In this document: in pieces, positions 32,795 to 44,071 of the stretch | How positions within the stretch are numbered: position 1 is the stretch's first letter | Layout of the letters: each line of letters starts with the position of its first letter | From: Alisma plantago-aquatica | Lineage: Eukaryota; Streptophyta; Magnoliopsida; Alismatales; Alismataceae | DNA length: 64,000 bases | Reading direction: 5' to 3' | NCBI GenBank assembly: GCA_963693085.1 | Contig: OY856413.1 | Coordinates: forward strand, 539,480,879-539,544,878 | The notes under the pieces: generated by a model | Seen by the model: only the letters and a program-made list of their open reading frames with translations | The model's database searches: none | Told to the model about the DNA's origin: nothing | Position numbers and translations under genes: made by a program

Positions 32795-35725
32795 TCGAGA
32801 GAGACAGGATAGAATTGCAAGAGATGGATGATGCTAGAGGCTAAAGAGTGAAGAAGCTGGGACCGTCAAGCTGGATACGAAAACTACAGTGCTTCTCAGG
32901 AGGCAACCCGAGCTTTCTTTTCTTTCCTAGAATAGGATGCAATTTACTTTCCTACAAAACAAACATTACAAACATTTGGACTGTAATAAGGCCCGAGTCA
33001 GCACATGCGCCACATGCACTGACTCTTTTGTTTTATGGGCCACCTCTCTGTTTCATGGACCGAGATGGGTAATACTATCTGAGGCCAGGATCTTAGCCTT
33101 GGGCAATGATGTTTTACTCATCAAACGCCTTTTCTCCGCTTTGTTTTTAAGTTTTTCACCTTGATTTTGTTCTGAAGTTTTTGTGTCGGGCAACAGATCA
33201 ACCGGCGCGTTGAACGTGCTCATTTTGAGCGATGGTATTTCGGGCATCACAAGGGCCGTGACGGATGACATTCCTAGGCGGCATGCACCTGTATCGTGCA
33301 TAAGGAGTAATTACCCTTGTGCCAACGGATGGACTACCCATCTCGGGAATGACCTATCCCAACGGTCAGCACGCGTTCCAGAAATAACCCGCTTTACCCC
33401 CGGTCGAGGTCGCTATATATGGTATGGAGGTTTTACTGTGTCGGGCCATTACTTTTGCTCTTCTATCCACCTGTATCATGTAGTAATTTCCCTTTTTGCT
33501 CTTGTGTCGGCCAGGGTTGCTTCAGATAGCAAAGGTATAGCCTGACAGCCTGCTTGCTCGACACAGGCTTCATATCACACACAACGTATCGGGTGGATGA
33601 CTTTTGTTGATTTTTCTTGTGTCGCCCGACACGTGTGCCGCACGATATGTTTTTCTTACGCATTTTCCCGATACGCCGCGTCGAGCGATAAACCGTATCG
33701 CCCATTCTTGTGCCGCATCGCTTGTTCTTGTTGTCGAGCGACACGTTTCTCTCTCCTTCGGGGAAGTCCCTATCGGGTAGTTTGATTCACGCGAGCATGT
33801 CGCCCGACACACCCGTGTCAGGCAACAGGTGTGATGCGCAGCTTCTCCTCCCTATCAGCCAGTTTTGTATCGCCTAGGATGTTCTTTTGATGAACGATAC
33901 CCGGACTTTGCAACAAGATGAGTTTTATCGTGATATCAATTTTTCTTGCCTATCTATCATTTGAATGATCAATGAACTGATAATAGGTATGGCCCGTAAA
34001 AAACAAGCCCCCGGTCAAGTTGATAACGGTCAAGTTGAAAAGCACGGCAGAAGAATCGACACTGCGGCCGCAGCTGAAGCAACAACAGTCAGACAGAAAT
34101 GCCAGAATCCCGAGGCAGCTGGGCCATCAACCGCCGAAAAAAGAGCAAGGATGGAATTTCTTGATTGGGTAGCCCCAATAGAGGTCCATTTCCTTATCAC
34201 AGTCTGTCTTCTGCGGTGGTTTAGGACCGTATCCAAAAGAGAAAATCTGTGGAAGTCTTTCTCCAGTGGCCTCTATTTTGAATGTGGATATTTTGGGTTC
34301 ATCAGTCATGAAGACACCTTCATATTTGGGGGGGTATCTTCTTTTGATACAGTATCCACAAGTGTTTTCAAGAGCTCTCTATCTACCATAGGTCGGTTAC
34401 CATCGTCATAATCCGCACGAGCCTTGCGCTTTCTTCTTGAGAGCTTTGCACTTGTTCTGGCTGCATCCTCCTGGGAAAGAAAATGGACTCAAGTGGACTT
34501 GTCTGACTAGTCCAATAGATGATGAAGGTTTAAAGAAGCTTAGATTGATGACCAGGCCTTTTGTTCATGTTCACAACAGAAGCATCTTAGAAAGCCTACC
34601 TGATCTAAGGAAATGCGAACTTCTTCCTCAGCAAAAGCGCATGACTGATCTCATTGAATCTTGCAATTCCGAACGCACTTTTACCATCTGGTACAACTGT
34701 CTACAGGCGCGATCAACGTCTAACCCTCACTGGGTCAACATTACCTTACCCTATCTACTTCACTACTCTGGGACAGAGTGTGGAGTAAGTTTTGGGGGGG
34801 TACCCAATGTACCAGTGAGGGAGGTATAAAATTTTACTCTACCCTTTGTGTTCTTTCATTTTATGTATGCATACTCATATAAAAAAATTTGAAAAATTGA
34901 AAAATTGTTGCTTATTTTGTCTCCATGTGTATGTATAAAGTCACTATACTAGTAAAAACCTGATACGGCCTCTTGCCAGTCTATTTTCTATGTGCCCAAA
35001 GAGATGCAAATTTTGTTATGTCTTTCTGATAATACAGCCTTAAACGACAATGGACTACGAATTTCCTCGCCAAAATTTTCGAAAAAAAATAATCTCGCAA
35101 CAGCTAAGAGACGAGTATGGAGAAGGAAAAAGTTGCCCAAACAGCAACAAAATTCCTTTTGTTTTCCCTTACCCAACAAAAATCCCAAAAAGAGAAAGCA
35201 GCCTTATGAGAGTGAATAAAAGCATGAGAGTTGTGCCAAATGAAAAGAAGAATATATATATACACACTTATTTTCCAAAAGTACCCATCTTTAGGCATGG
35301 TAGATCTGGGGCAGTGGTACGTAGGATGTGAAATCACTGCTCTAAAGCCAACTGGCTTGGACTGTAGGGACCACTTTCCGGTTAATGGACTCGTACCTAG
35401 ATGGACCGATGGGAAATAAGAAAAACCCAAAAAGCCTTAAGCCTACCCAAACACACAGCTTTCTTCCCCCTAAAGTTGTTTGGTGTGAAAGCTAACTTTG
35501 GAATCATACACCAAAGTCTCGCCGCAACTGTAGAGAAAATTTTTGCTGAAATAATAAGGCAGGAGAAATAAAGTCTGTTGTTTGTGACCGGGCCGTATTC
35601 TCAGAAGGACACCTCAATACTCGCTCTAACCCATGGTCTGAAAACTACACCAGTCAAGAAGAAGCATCACAAAATAAAGTTTAAATATTGATTGAGGACA
35701 ATCAAAATGCTAAGTTTGGGGGAGT
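32795..35725 (+). other. E2 3' internal region, unidentified
   Basis: 2.9 kb where pol would normally lie. No pol motif is found. ORFs at 33,965-34,411 (starts MARKKQAPGQVDNGQVEKHG) and 34,437-34,829 are open but unrecognised; the first has the basic, Pro/Ala-rich start common in plant retroelement env-like or ORF-1 proteins, which is only suggestive. A palindrome cluster occupies about 33,180-33,870. The region ends in the purine tract at 35,714-35,724. Confidence 0.6.
33181..33870. repeat. E2 internal palindrome cluster (TGTCGCCCGACA type)
   Basis: At least ten related sites, such as TGTCGCCCGACA (33,620 and 33,798), TGTCGAGCGACA (33,732), TGCCGCACGATA (33,636), CGTCGAGCGATA (33,679) and TATCGCCC (33,696). 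Neighbours are commonly 15-18 bp apart. The same motif clusters in the E2 LTR. These are CpG-rich dyads unrelated in sequence to those of E1, E3 or copia. Confidence 0.8.
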
Positions 35726-36248
35726 TGATAACACCAAATTTTGTGATGTTTTGGCCCCTATTTTGTTATCAAAACTACCCTTTTAACTATTTTCCTCTCT
35801 TTTTATATGTAATTTTGCAATAACAGGCCACACAACGCAAATTTATCATCTTTTGCAGAGTTTTCTCTCACTTTTAACCCATTTATCAGCAACAAGGCCC
35901 GTCCCGTCCCATAAATGTGTTCTACATATATCGGCCTTCCCACCTGCCAACCGATACGCTCACTGCCTGACAGGGCAGCACAATACACCGACGTGCGACA
36001 CAAGGATGTCGTGCAAGAAGGAACCAAAGGGCAACGCGCCTCTTACCAGACAAGGAGCCGGGCTCGCCACGACAACTTAAGCGTGTCGCGCGATATGGCC
36101 ACCCACCGGCATGCGCCATTCGTCATGATGACTGACAGCTGACATCCTTGTGTCGGGCGATACTGATATCAGCCGTCCCCGACCCCGCGATAATAAGAGC
36201 CGATGAAGGAGTGGCGTCCTGAGCACCATAACTTCACCAACCGCCGAC

Positions 36249-36257
36249 TATAAATAG
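36249..36257 (+). promoter_or_regulatory. E2 LTR TATA box
   Basis: CGACTATAAATAGGAGC, a textbook plant TATA box, about 520 bp into the LTR. TGTCG-type palindromes lie both upstream and downstream of it. Confidence 0.7.
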
Positions 36258-36535
36258 GAGCTACAGGACTCCGATGGAATGGGTCGGAACCCTACGAGAG
36301 CTACCAAAGTAAAGAGCTTGAAGCTAGTGTATCGTGCCTCAGGGTGTGCCGGGCGATTCTAGGTGAGCACTTCCCCATCCCGAGAGGGAGGGAATGGTTC
36401 ACTTAGCGTCATCCCGGGCACCACTCCAGGCCGATATCGGCCAATGAGGATATCTGATACAAGTGACTGACTCTTCAAGCGACACTCTAAGCCCGACACG
36501 ATACCGAACCCTGATGCGCATCGCCTATCACGGCA

Positions 36536-36690
36536 TGTCGCCCAAGAGGGTACCGCCCGACATGAGCGTATCGGGCTAGGGCGCCCCACGCGATACAATC
36601 TGCCCGTCGTGAGCGTGTCACCCGAGAGGGTGCCGCCCGACATGGTTGTATTGGGCAAGGCTCCTGCCCGGTATCGGGCTGGAGAGTCCA
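36536..36690. repeat. E2 LTR palindrome block, two 80-bp units
   Basis: A unit of the form TGTCGCCCaaga..TaCCGCCCGACA..TATCGGGC begins at 36,536 and repeats at 36,616 (80 bp period), with inner spacings of 15 and 18 bp. The 5' LTR keeps the second unit (about 30,013-30,085). Confidence 0.85.
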
Positions 36691-37550
36691 CTGTAGTCTG
36701 TCGTCCTTCTATATCAAGAAGGCGACATTTATCTTTTTTATTTCAGTCACATACTTCATTTAATCATGCAATGTAATTAGACCTTTATATGTTAATGGAA
36801 CTAGAAGAATTTAATTATCTACTACTTATACTTGGTACCTTTGTTGGATGATTGCTCTGTTTAACATCTGAACTCTAGCTTGTACGTTTGGATCGTGTTT
36901 CGATTAGCTACTGAATCGTGTTTTCCCATTGCAACAGCCTCGAGAGAGGTGTTGTGGCTCTAGGGTTTGGTCTGATTCTGGAGTACGAGAGTGCCTGGAA
37001 TCGGAGTTGCTTTAGTAACCTTTCCACCCTAACTTAAGCCCAGCAACCTCGAGAGGGGTGTTGATGCTTAGTTAGAGGTACCCGCTTCGAGAGGAGGGGT
37101 ACATGACGTTTCTAATGTCGCTTGTTTTACCGTAGTTTTCTCCTTCGTGCCTTGCTTTAGCGCTAGTATTATCTCTCTATTTCCGTTGTGCAAAAATCCC
37201 TAAAAACTGATAAATGCTTAAAACCTTAATTTTTCCTCGTAGCTCCCGTTGGAGATAGATTTCTTTTATTTTATCGACCTTATCCTATTGTTCCCTTGTG
37301 GAATTTTATCATCTCTTTACCCTCACTGGAGTGTAGCGTGTCGATTCTGTGTTCTCAACACTACCACCCTTATCCCTGTGTTCAACCCCGTATATCTACT
37401 TCGACCCCATAAACAAAGTTGCGGGGGCCTAGAAGGTTTTGGGTTATAAATGTAAAAGTCGTACTACTTCAAATCCGCCTCCAATTTTAGGACGTGCGAT
37501 TTAGGTCGGTCACTCGGGGGTAGTGAGATGGCTACAAAATCTTCAACCGG

Positions 37551-38004
37551 TCGATACCATCGATGGTCCTGTCAATAGTATCGACACTGGGTCAGGTGGC
37601 TACAGATGAAAAAAACTCAATACTATCGACACATAGTTGATACCATTGAATTTACTGAAGATTTTAGAAGGTTTCTTATCAGGTATATGAATACCATCGA
37701 CACCCATGTTAATAGTATCAACTACCTATTAAACTCAGCAGTGATCGCACCGTGCCAACGACAAGGAAAACACAGACTGTCGATACCATCGATACATGAC
37801 GTCACTGATCCACAACTTTCATCATCACTAGACGAGTGTTCCTTCATCAAACGGCTGATAGTATCGATCCATGCATTGCATCGATACTATCGACGCGTCT
37901 TCAATCCGCATCTCCAGGAGCACTTATCGACAGTCGTTGATATCCACGACACACAGATTATGTTGTCCTATCGATACCATTGACACTTTCGTCGATAGTA
38001 TCGA
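37551..38004. repeat. Palindrome pairs upstream of the E1 env-like promoter
   Basis: The same 13-bp palindrome as in the E1 LTRs, in pairs at 37,551/37,572, 37,617/37,637, 37,688/37,709 and 37,971/37,992 (spacing 21, 20, 21, 21), a looser pair 37,855/37,881 and a single site at 37,780. The last pair ends 29 bases before a TATA box at 38,033. This is an independent copy of the LTR architecture placed before the second gene. Confidence 0.9.
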
Positions 38005-38032
38005 CGGTGCGACACTAGTGTCAGCCAAACCT

Positions 38033-38040
38033 TATAAAAG
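38033..38040 (+). promoter_or_regulatory. Internal promoter TATA box for the env-like gene
   Basis: CCTTATAAAAGGAGAGG, followed by a CT-rich leader and an ATG at 38,222. Athila env-like genes are thought to use a subgenomic or spliced RNA; an internal promoter is inferred here from the TATA box and the palindrome array before it. Confidence 0.6.
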
Positions 38041-38221
38041 GAGAGGTACTCTTTCAATCTAAACACACCTCCAAGCATCCTTCCTTCCACTTCTGTGCAA
38101 AAGCAAGAGCAAGCATCTTCGAGCGTCCGGCAGCTATAGAAAGCTACACCGCCAGTCAGCTCTGAGCATCTCTGAGCTTCCCTTCTCAATCTCCTTTCTC
38201 TCACTTGTTGCTTCTCGCAAC

Positions 38222-39785
38222 ATGGTGAGATTTGGTGCTTCCTCATCAAGGCCTACCCTACCGGCTCCACCTTCCCAAATTGGAGGACTCATCCCACACC
38301 CGAGGATAGTCCACCCATCGTAGGAAATAAAGAAGGTCTACGACGAGCTTTGGAATTGCACAATCAAGCCCACCCGGTACGACGACCGACAGCTAATCAA
38401 AGACCTAGAATTCGAGGCAAACATGGCATACGTGCTCCAGGGGCAATTAAGAGAAGCCCCAATGCTCTACACCAACCACGCTGAGGGTCATCCGTTCTTC
38501 AGTGGGTGGCCAACATACAAGGAGATTGTCATTGATTTTATGGCATCTCTTAAGATCTGTGTCATCCCCAACAAGCTTCAATCGTCAAGGACTCAATGGA
38601 AAGAGGGGAGAGTTTCTTTCCATCTCTACAATAGAGATTATAACATGTCCCTACATGAGTTCAATGGGATCTATGGGTGGTCTCATGGGGAGCTGTGCCA
38701 TCCGCCACATAGACCAAACTATGACGCCATGTATTCGGTGTTGGTCACGGTACCTGACAACTATACGATCAGCTGGCACCACACATCAATAGCCAATTTC
38801 GAGCATCCGTTCATCAGGATCATGCATCGTATGTTATCTAATACACTCTTTGCAAGATCCTGACTGTCATAGAGTATGTTTCAAGAATTGGATCTCTTAT
38901 TCCTCTATAATCTGTTAGAGCAGAAGAGTTTAAATTTTGGAGCCTTCTTCCTCACTCGAGTCATGGTGGTAAAGAGGAACACATCCTGCAAGTCCCCAAT
39001 CTATCTTGGGGGTCTCATTACTCCTATTGCCATCCACCTTGGCCTGGATCTTTTCAGGTTACAAAAGTTTGAATGTAAGAATACGCTTAATCTGAATCAT
39101 TTCATAAACGTCATCTTAGTCAACGTCCACCACAACACCATCTTTGCCACATGCCATGTACAAAAAGTCTTTTAGGAGAGGCAACTACCTGACCCCACCT
39201 TCGACCTCAAGCCTGGACAAGATTATAAGTGGCCAATCATTGATGTTGATCAAGATGAGGAAGAAGAAGAAGGAGATGACAAGGATGACGAGTAAGAAGG
39301 TGATGATGAGGAGGAGGAGGATGAAGCCTCCATTCCCCTCTGACGACGAGTTGCTCCATACAAGTGATCCTGACATTTTGGAGCCTTGTCTTCTTCCCAG
39401 CCATTTGCACCACAGCCTTCTCAAGGTGGAGCGGATGTCTATTCCATGCAGGGCATGTATTCCATGCTCCAAGACATTCAGCAGACACAGCAGTAGCAGC
39501 ATACCGCATCTTTTGTAGGTATCTAGGACATCCAGAACCGGCTATATGACAACCAATAAGCAAATCTATGAAAATGAGCACCTCCTCTTTGTGAATCAGG
39601 AGAACATACACAACTGGTTGTAGAGGATGGAGATGCAGCAGTAGCCGTTCTGTGATCATTATTGGAGCCAGAACAATTTTGGAGGATACTCGTAGTCACT
39701 GCCGATGCCACCCACTGATCTGATGTTCCAGGGGCAGTATCCCACTTGGGATCCTAGCCAGTTCCCACTACCACTGCCGCAATAG
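38222..39785 (+). pseudogene. E1 Athila ORF-1 / env-like protein, broken
   Basis: From ATG 38,222 the frame reads MVRFGASSSRPTLPAPPSQIGG and, after one TAG at about 38,324, VYDELWNCTIKPTRYDDRQL, HPFFSGWPTYKEIVIDFMASL, VSFHLYNRDYNMSLHEFNGIYG, ISWHHTSIANFEHPFIRIMHRMLSNTLFARS. In the next frame come FLYNLLEQKSLNFGAFFL and GGLITPIAIHLGLDL. These follow the ATHILA ORF-1 family pattern (I.NP..RY.HR.L..TLFGR, then VTPIA..LGLDL). An acidic tail rich in DEEEEEGDD and a Gln/Tyr-rich end follow. The role is unknown; I see no convincing signal peptide or membrane segment. At least two frameshifts and several stops are present. Confidence 0.82.
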
Positions 39786-41414
39786 AGGGTATCATTGTTC
39801 CACTTCTTAAGTCTGGATTTTGACTATGAGGCCATAGTCTAATTCAAGCTTAGGGGGGTGTTGGAACAACATTTATCTAGCTTTTAATTATTTTTTATTT
39901 CAGCATTTGTTTTTGCTTTTAAAAATTTAGTTGGTTTTATTCCTAGGTTTACTGTTTTCTAGGATCTACTATCTATCTAGTGTAATCAGTGGAGTTGTAA
40001 TGAAATGCATGTCATCTTATGTTTTCACCTTGGGGGCTTGTGAGCAAACAAAATATAAATAAAAATCTTTAAAATGTGTAAGCTTGTCTTGTGAGAACTT
40101 GAGGACTTAACTTGTGAAACTTTTTGGGTAGGCCAACTCTAAAACATATGAACATGAATGTTTATCCTTATGGTTCATGGGAAGAGGTTGACATGTATGT
40201 TTGAGCATAAACCAACCAAACGTTAATGTGACTTTAATTTGAAGTGAGAGAGAGAAATCCCTTGATAAACCTACACACATGTCAGTAAGGAGGGACATAT
40301 AATTCTTTCTGAAGGTTTTGTCAATTAATCTTGTGATTTGTTCCACCACAATGTCACTCACACTCCACCATAAGAATTGGGAGCACATAAATGTCTTTCT
40401 CTCTTTGATTGAATTCCATATAGATAGATCATGCATTATAGTTCTTTTGCATTTAATTGCATGAAAATGAAAAAAATATATAGAATTGACTTATACATGC
40501 ACATTATCTTTAGGTGCATGTCAGTAGTTGCATAATTGTTATCATTTAGTTGCAATTGCATCTTGTAAGCATGTATTACATCATGTGTCTATATGTTCTT
40601 CTATGAACATTAAAGGTGGTGAATTTGTTCCATACCCTCAGAAAAGTGTAGAAGAGAATGCATCAAGTGTACAAGTTATGTAAAAAGAAGGAAGCCCAAA
40701 AAACAATCCATATCATTTATGAAAAGAGGGCTTGGAAAAAAAAGAAAAAAATAATAAAAAGGATTAAGGAGTAATCAAGAAGAAGTGGGAGAAAGGAACA
40801 TGTTTTCACCTGAACATTAAGAAGAATGGACACATGATGCGGTTTTCTTTGATATTCCATCTCACTCTGAGACAGAATGATAGTGCATGCATCATTTCAC
40901 CAAAAAAATGTTAGCATTAGGATCATTATCATCTGCATCTGCATCATCATAGGTTAATCATTTTTGTATTGTATGATTGACTATAGTGTGCTTCCATTTC
41001 TTCCACAATCGCCTATTCCATTCACTTATTTCTCTAAGTGGTAGGCCACCCATGATTTTCTCCTCATTCATGTACATCAGGAGAGCTACTTCCATTTAGA
41101 TGGTAGTTAGAGAAAATGAGAAATGTATATAGGAGATCACAAGATGCACCAAGCCTGAACCGGAGGATTTTATTATATTAACTGCTTTATTTGATAGTGT
41201 TTGTTGATCTTGGGGTGGACATCATTCATGAATGATTCTTATCTCCTGAAGGGCAGTTATTGTTATGTGGTTGGCAAGGGCCAATATGTGGCTAGCAGGT
41301 GAGAATCATTTTGAGATATCATTCAATGTGATTATGTTCTTTAGTTGACCCCTCTCAATCAGATTTTATAGTTTTGTTGCTCGAGGATGAGCAAGATTCA
41401 ATCTTAGGGGAGTA
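39786..41414 (+). other. E1 3' non-coding region and polypurine tract
   Basis: 1.6 kb without coding potential, AT-rich. Near the end TGCTCGAGGATGAGCA (dyad, 41,379-41,394) precedes the purine tract CTTAGGGGAGTA (41,403-41,414), the usual arrangement before an Athila 3' LTR. Confidence 0.75.
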
Positions 41415-42919
41415 TGATGTAGGGATTTTGGGTCATATTTATAGGCTAGTTTCATACTTGTTTTGTGTGGTTCTTTGCCATCATTTGTGACTATAATAGC
41501 ATGATTCACTTTCTTTAGCCTATAAACACTTTATGCATCAAATTGATCTTATTCTATCCTATTTTGCATGATTTATGAAATTTCCCCAATTGACTTGTTT
41601 TTTCTCTCTTTTTTAGGCACCTTCTATTCCAGGACCTATCAATACTATCGATAGGTCGTTGATACTATCGAAATTGCATCAAGTGGTCAAGCTGGAGAAA
41701 AGCATTCCATCAATACCCTTGACCCACAGCATCGATGGTATCGAAATCAGCCTAGAAGGAGAAACAGTAACTCGTCGATACTATCGATACCTTTGTCGAT
41801 AGTATCGAGAAGTCAACAAGCAGATCCCATTTTGAAGCAAGAACGTGTGCCCTAAGGCGTCAATACTATCGACATCCCGTCGATGGTATCGACGCCGTTG
41901 GATAAAAATTTTGTACAGATTATCAAGATCTAATGGCTGGGATCGGTTGGCGGTCGTAAGTCATACCTAGACCTAAGGGAGGACGGCCCAAAGAGGAGAG
42001 GACGTTCTATTCCTCCGTATGAATCTCGAAGGAGAGGAGAGAAAAGAATGGAATCGAAAGCAACATTCCAGAGGATTCGAGAGCTGCAGATGGACGATTC
42101 TACCACTGGAAGGCTGCAGAATGGGCGTCTCACACCGAGGATCATCCGACTCTTACCGTTCCAGGGGTTACACGATATTTCTATCTATTTCCCATGTTTT
42201 CTTCTTCATTCTCCATGTATTCAGTTAAGATGAACATGCTGGGCTAATCCCCTTTGATCCTTAGGACCCGAGAGTAGCCCGGGGAATCACTCTATGACAT
42301 TTTTGCATGGATTATTATAATTCTTCTCATTTCTCCCAGATATGTTATCGTGTGCTCTATCATAATTGCTATGCTTGATCACCATAGTTAATTTATAATA
42401 CCTTTAATTGATCTTGACGGATGATTAGTGGTTGAAAAGGCACGATTAACATGTTAGCCTATAAATTCCTTAGACGAGGTAATGTACGATTAATGGTGGA
42501 TACCCAGAGGATTAATTAATGCACTTAGATCTAGGGTATAAGTTACTACTGGCATGGAACTAACCTAGAACTAGGTAGTAGATTGCATCACAAAAGCGAG
42601 CAATTTTGACTACATGCCTCTATCCGGGATAAGGGATGATTTATGCTAATTATGTGAATTTGTATGCAGCGAGACCTTGTGGTGAAACTGTAATCCTAAG
42701 GATTCCCATTATCATTTGATTAAACCAACATTTAATCATCGATCTTTTGTTTTCTCTTTATTTTATTTTATTTTCCAAAACCAATCAACTCTTTCATTCG
42801 GTCTAGCTGATCGCAACCAATTGGTAGTAGTTTTCTGAAATTTACATTTCCCTGAGTTCGACTCGGGCCTCACAAGGCCTACATTACTTCGATACATAAT
42901 GCACGGTTTTCGCGTGTCA
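41415..42919 (+). mobile_element. E1 3' LTR (1505 bp)
   Basis: Begins TGATGTAGGGATTTTGGG and ends CGCGTGTCA. Homologous along its length to 16,453-17,970 and followed by the target duplication ATAAC. Confidence 0.94.
41639..41892. repeat. E1 3' LTR palindrome pairs
   Basis: Pairs at 41,639/41,659, 41,710/41,732, 41,775/41,796 and 41,860/41,880, spacing 20, 22, 21, 20 bp, the same as in the 5' LTR. The third pair is perfect: TCGATACTATCGA, 8 bases, then TCGATAGTATCGA, a 13-bp inverted repeat whose arms are also palindromes. Confidence 0.93.
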
Positions 42920-42924
42920 ATAAC
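42920..42924. repeat. Target-site duplication of E1, right copy (ATAAC)
   Basis: Exact copy of 16,448-16,452. Confidence 0.92.
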
Positions 42925-43880
42925 CTAAAGGGAGTTTGGCTAGACTTTAGAATAATGTTATATTCTATTACAACAAAGCACAGAGCATGGAGCTGAGAGA
43001 GGAGGAGACAATGGAGACAACCCCATCCTAGACAATTTGGGCACTTTAGGAGAGTAGATTTGCATCTGGAATGTTGTGGGTCAAGACGTTCACTTGAAAG
43101 GGGTCTTCTAGACCCGTTTGTCTAGGATTTTACATCAATTTACTCATTTTTACCACATTTTCTCTTATCTCCTCTATATATGAGTCAGTAGAAATTATGT
43201 GGTGCTAAACTCTTTTGTTCCATAGGACCCAAGAGTAGCTCAGCTATGCATTGAAATTAATTTCCATGATTTAATATAGTCATATATTTTAATTATGGAC
43301 TTAAATCTTTGATTTCTTAATGAATTATCGATGCTTGGTCACTATAGTTATTGACTTAGACGATTAATTGCTTTTGTAGAGGGATTAAAGGTTGGAAAGG
43401 TCTTAGATTTACATAGGCTATACTTTTCTTGGAGAGGACTTACGACTGTGAAGGGTATAACCCAGAGGGTTCATTAACATGCCTATCTAATTCCTAAATT
43501 GCTATAGGAGTGGGATTTATCTTAGTTTAGGTAGTGTATTACGATGTGGAAGTGGGTAATACTTACTACATGTCCTTAGTCCAAAACTAAGAGCAAATGC
43601 TTATTAATGAACTGGTGTTAATTGCGATGTGCACTATAGTGAAACTATAACCCTATGGAATCCATCCACTTGTGAAACACAATCCACTTAATTAGAATCC
43701 AATTGTTGCAATTAGTCATAATTAAACAACCAATCACCTTTTCCTTATGCCTAGTTGATTAGGTTACATTTGGTAGTAGTTTTTGGATTAACTTCTTCTT
43801 GAGTTCGACATTCAAGCCTCATAGGTCTATACTACTCGATGTATACACTTTTGTTTTGCATGCATAGTTTGGGTGTGTCA
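42925..43880 (+). mobile_element. E3 5' LTR, second part
   Basis: Continues the LTR interrupted at 16,452. It aligns with the E1 LTR at ATAGGACCCAAGAGTAGC, at the region around GATTAATT..GCTT and at CTCGAGTTCGAC-like blocks, and ends GGGTGTGTCA before the primer-binding site. A TATA-like CTATATATGAG lies at 43,174-43,184, about 250 bp downstream of the palindrome cluster once E1 is removed. Confidence 0.82.
43175..43181 (+). promoter_or_regulatory. E3 LTR TATA-like box
   Basis: CTCCTCTATATATGAGTC. Position within the LTR fits a promoter; the E1 LTRs do not conserve it. Confidence 0.45.
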
Positions 43881-43886
43881 AGTTTT

Positions 43887-43904
43887 TGATGTTTTTGCTA
43901 GGGA
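43887..43904 (+). promoter_or_regulatory. E3 primer-binding site, decayed
   Basis: TGATGTTTTTGCTAGGGA aligns to TGGCGCCGTTGCCGGGGA with six differences, five of them transitions, mostly at CpG or CpNpG positions. A primer could not anneal well now. Confidence 0.8.
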
Positions 43905-44071
43905 AATGGAAACTTCATCACTATGAGTGATGTGACTGGCACCTCTAGGTTGTATATACTTTTATTATTATATTTTTTTTTCTTTTTGTTTAAATTGAAA
44001 TTTTATATCTACAATTGAATTCACTGGTGCTCATTCTCACTCACTAATATTCCATTTTTAGGTACTAGTGC

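Larger units (their letters stand above)
29972..37512 (+). mobile_element. E2: gag-only Athila-like element
   Basis: A 5' LTR (truncated), tRNA-Asp primer-binding site, gag, an unidentified 2.9-kb region, purine tract GTTTGGGGGAG (35,714-35,724) and a complete 3' LTR of 1787 bp. No protease, reverse transcriptase, RNase H or integrase is present, so it is a non-autonomous form. The shared 937 bp of the two LTRs align without a gap and are about 93% identical by eye. It lies within E1 between integrase and the env-like gene. Confidence 0.88.
35726..37512 (+). mobile_element. E2 3' LTR, complete (1787 bp)
   Basis: Begins TGATAACACC directly after the purine tract and ends GGTCGGTCA. Contains a palindrome cluster, a clear TATA box (36,249) and the 937 bp shared with the 5' LTR. 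Confidence 0.93.
16453..42919 (+). mobile_element. E1: Athila-like Ty3 retrotransposon with nested insertions
   Basis: Two homologous LTRs (1518 and 1505 bp) flanked by ATAAC enclose a tRNA-Asp primer-binding site, a gag-pol region, an Athila ORF-1 / env-like gene and a polypurine tract (41,403-41,414). This is the normal Athila order. Within it sit a Tekay-like derivative (23,096-29,947) and E2 (29,972-37,512). Integrase stops at 23,095 and never resumes, so its C-terminal half has been lost. LTRs are about 93% identical by eye. All reading frames contain stops. Confidence 0.93.

Noticed and set aside
33965..34411. 148-codon ORF in E2 as a known env-like or pol gene
   Set aside because: Starts with a basic, Pro/Ala-rich stretch but shows none of the ATHILA ORF-1 or pol motifs, so I leave it unnamed.
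35050..35430. Overlapping ORFs on both strands near the end of E2
   Set aside because: Four mutually overlapping frames, none with motifs; consistent with 3' non-coding sequence before the purine tract.
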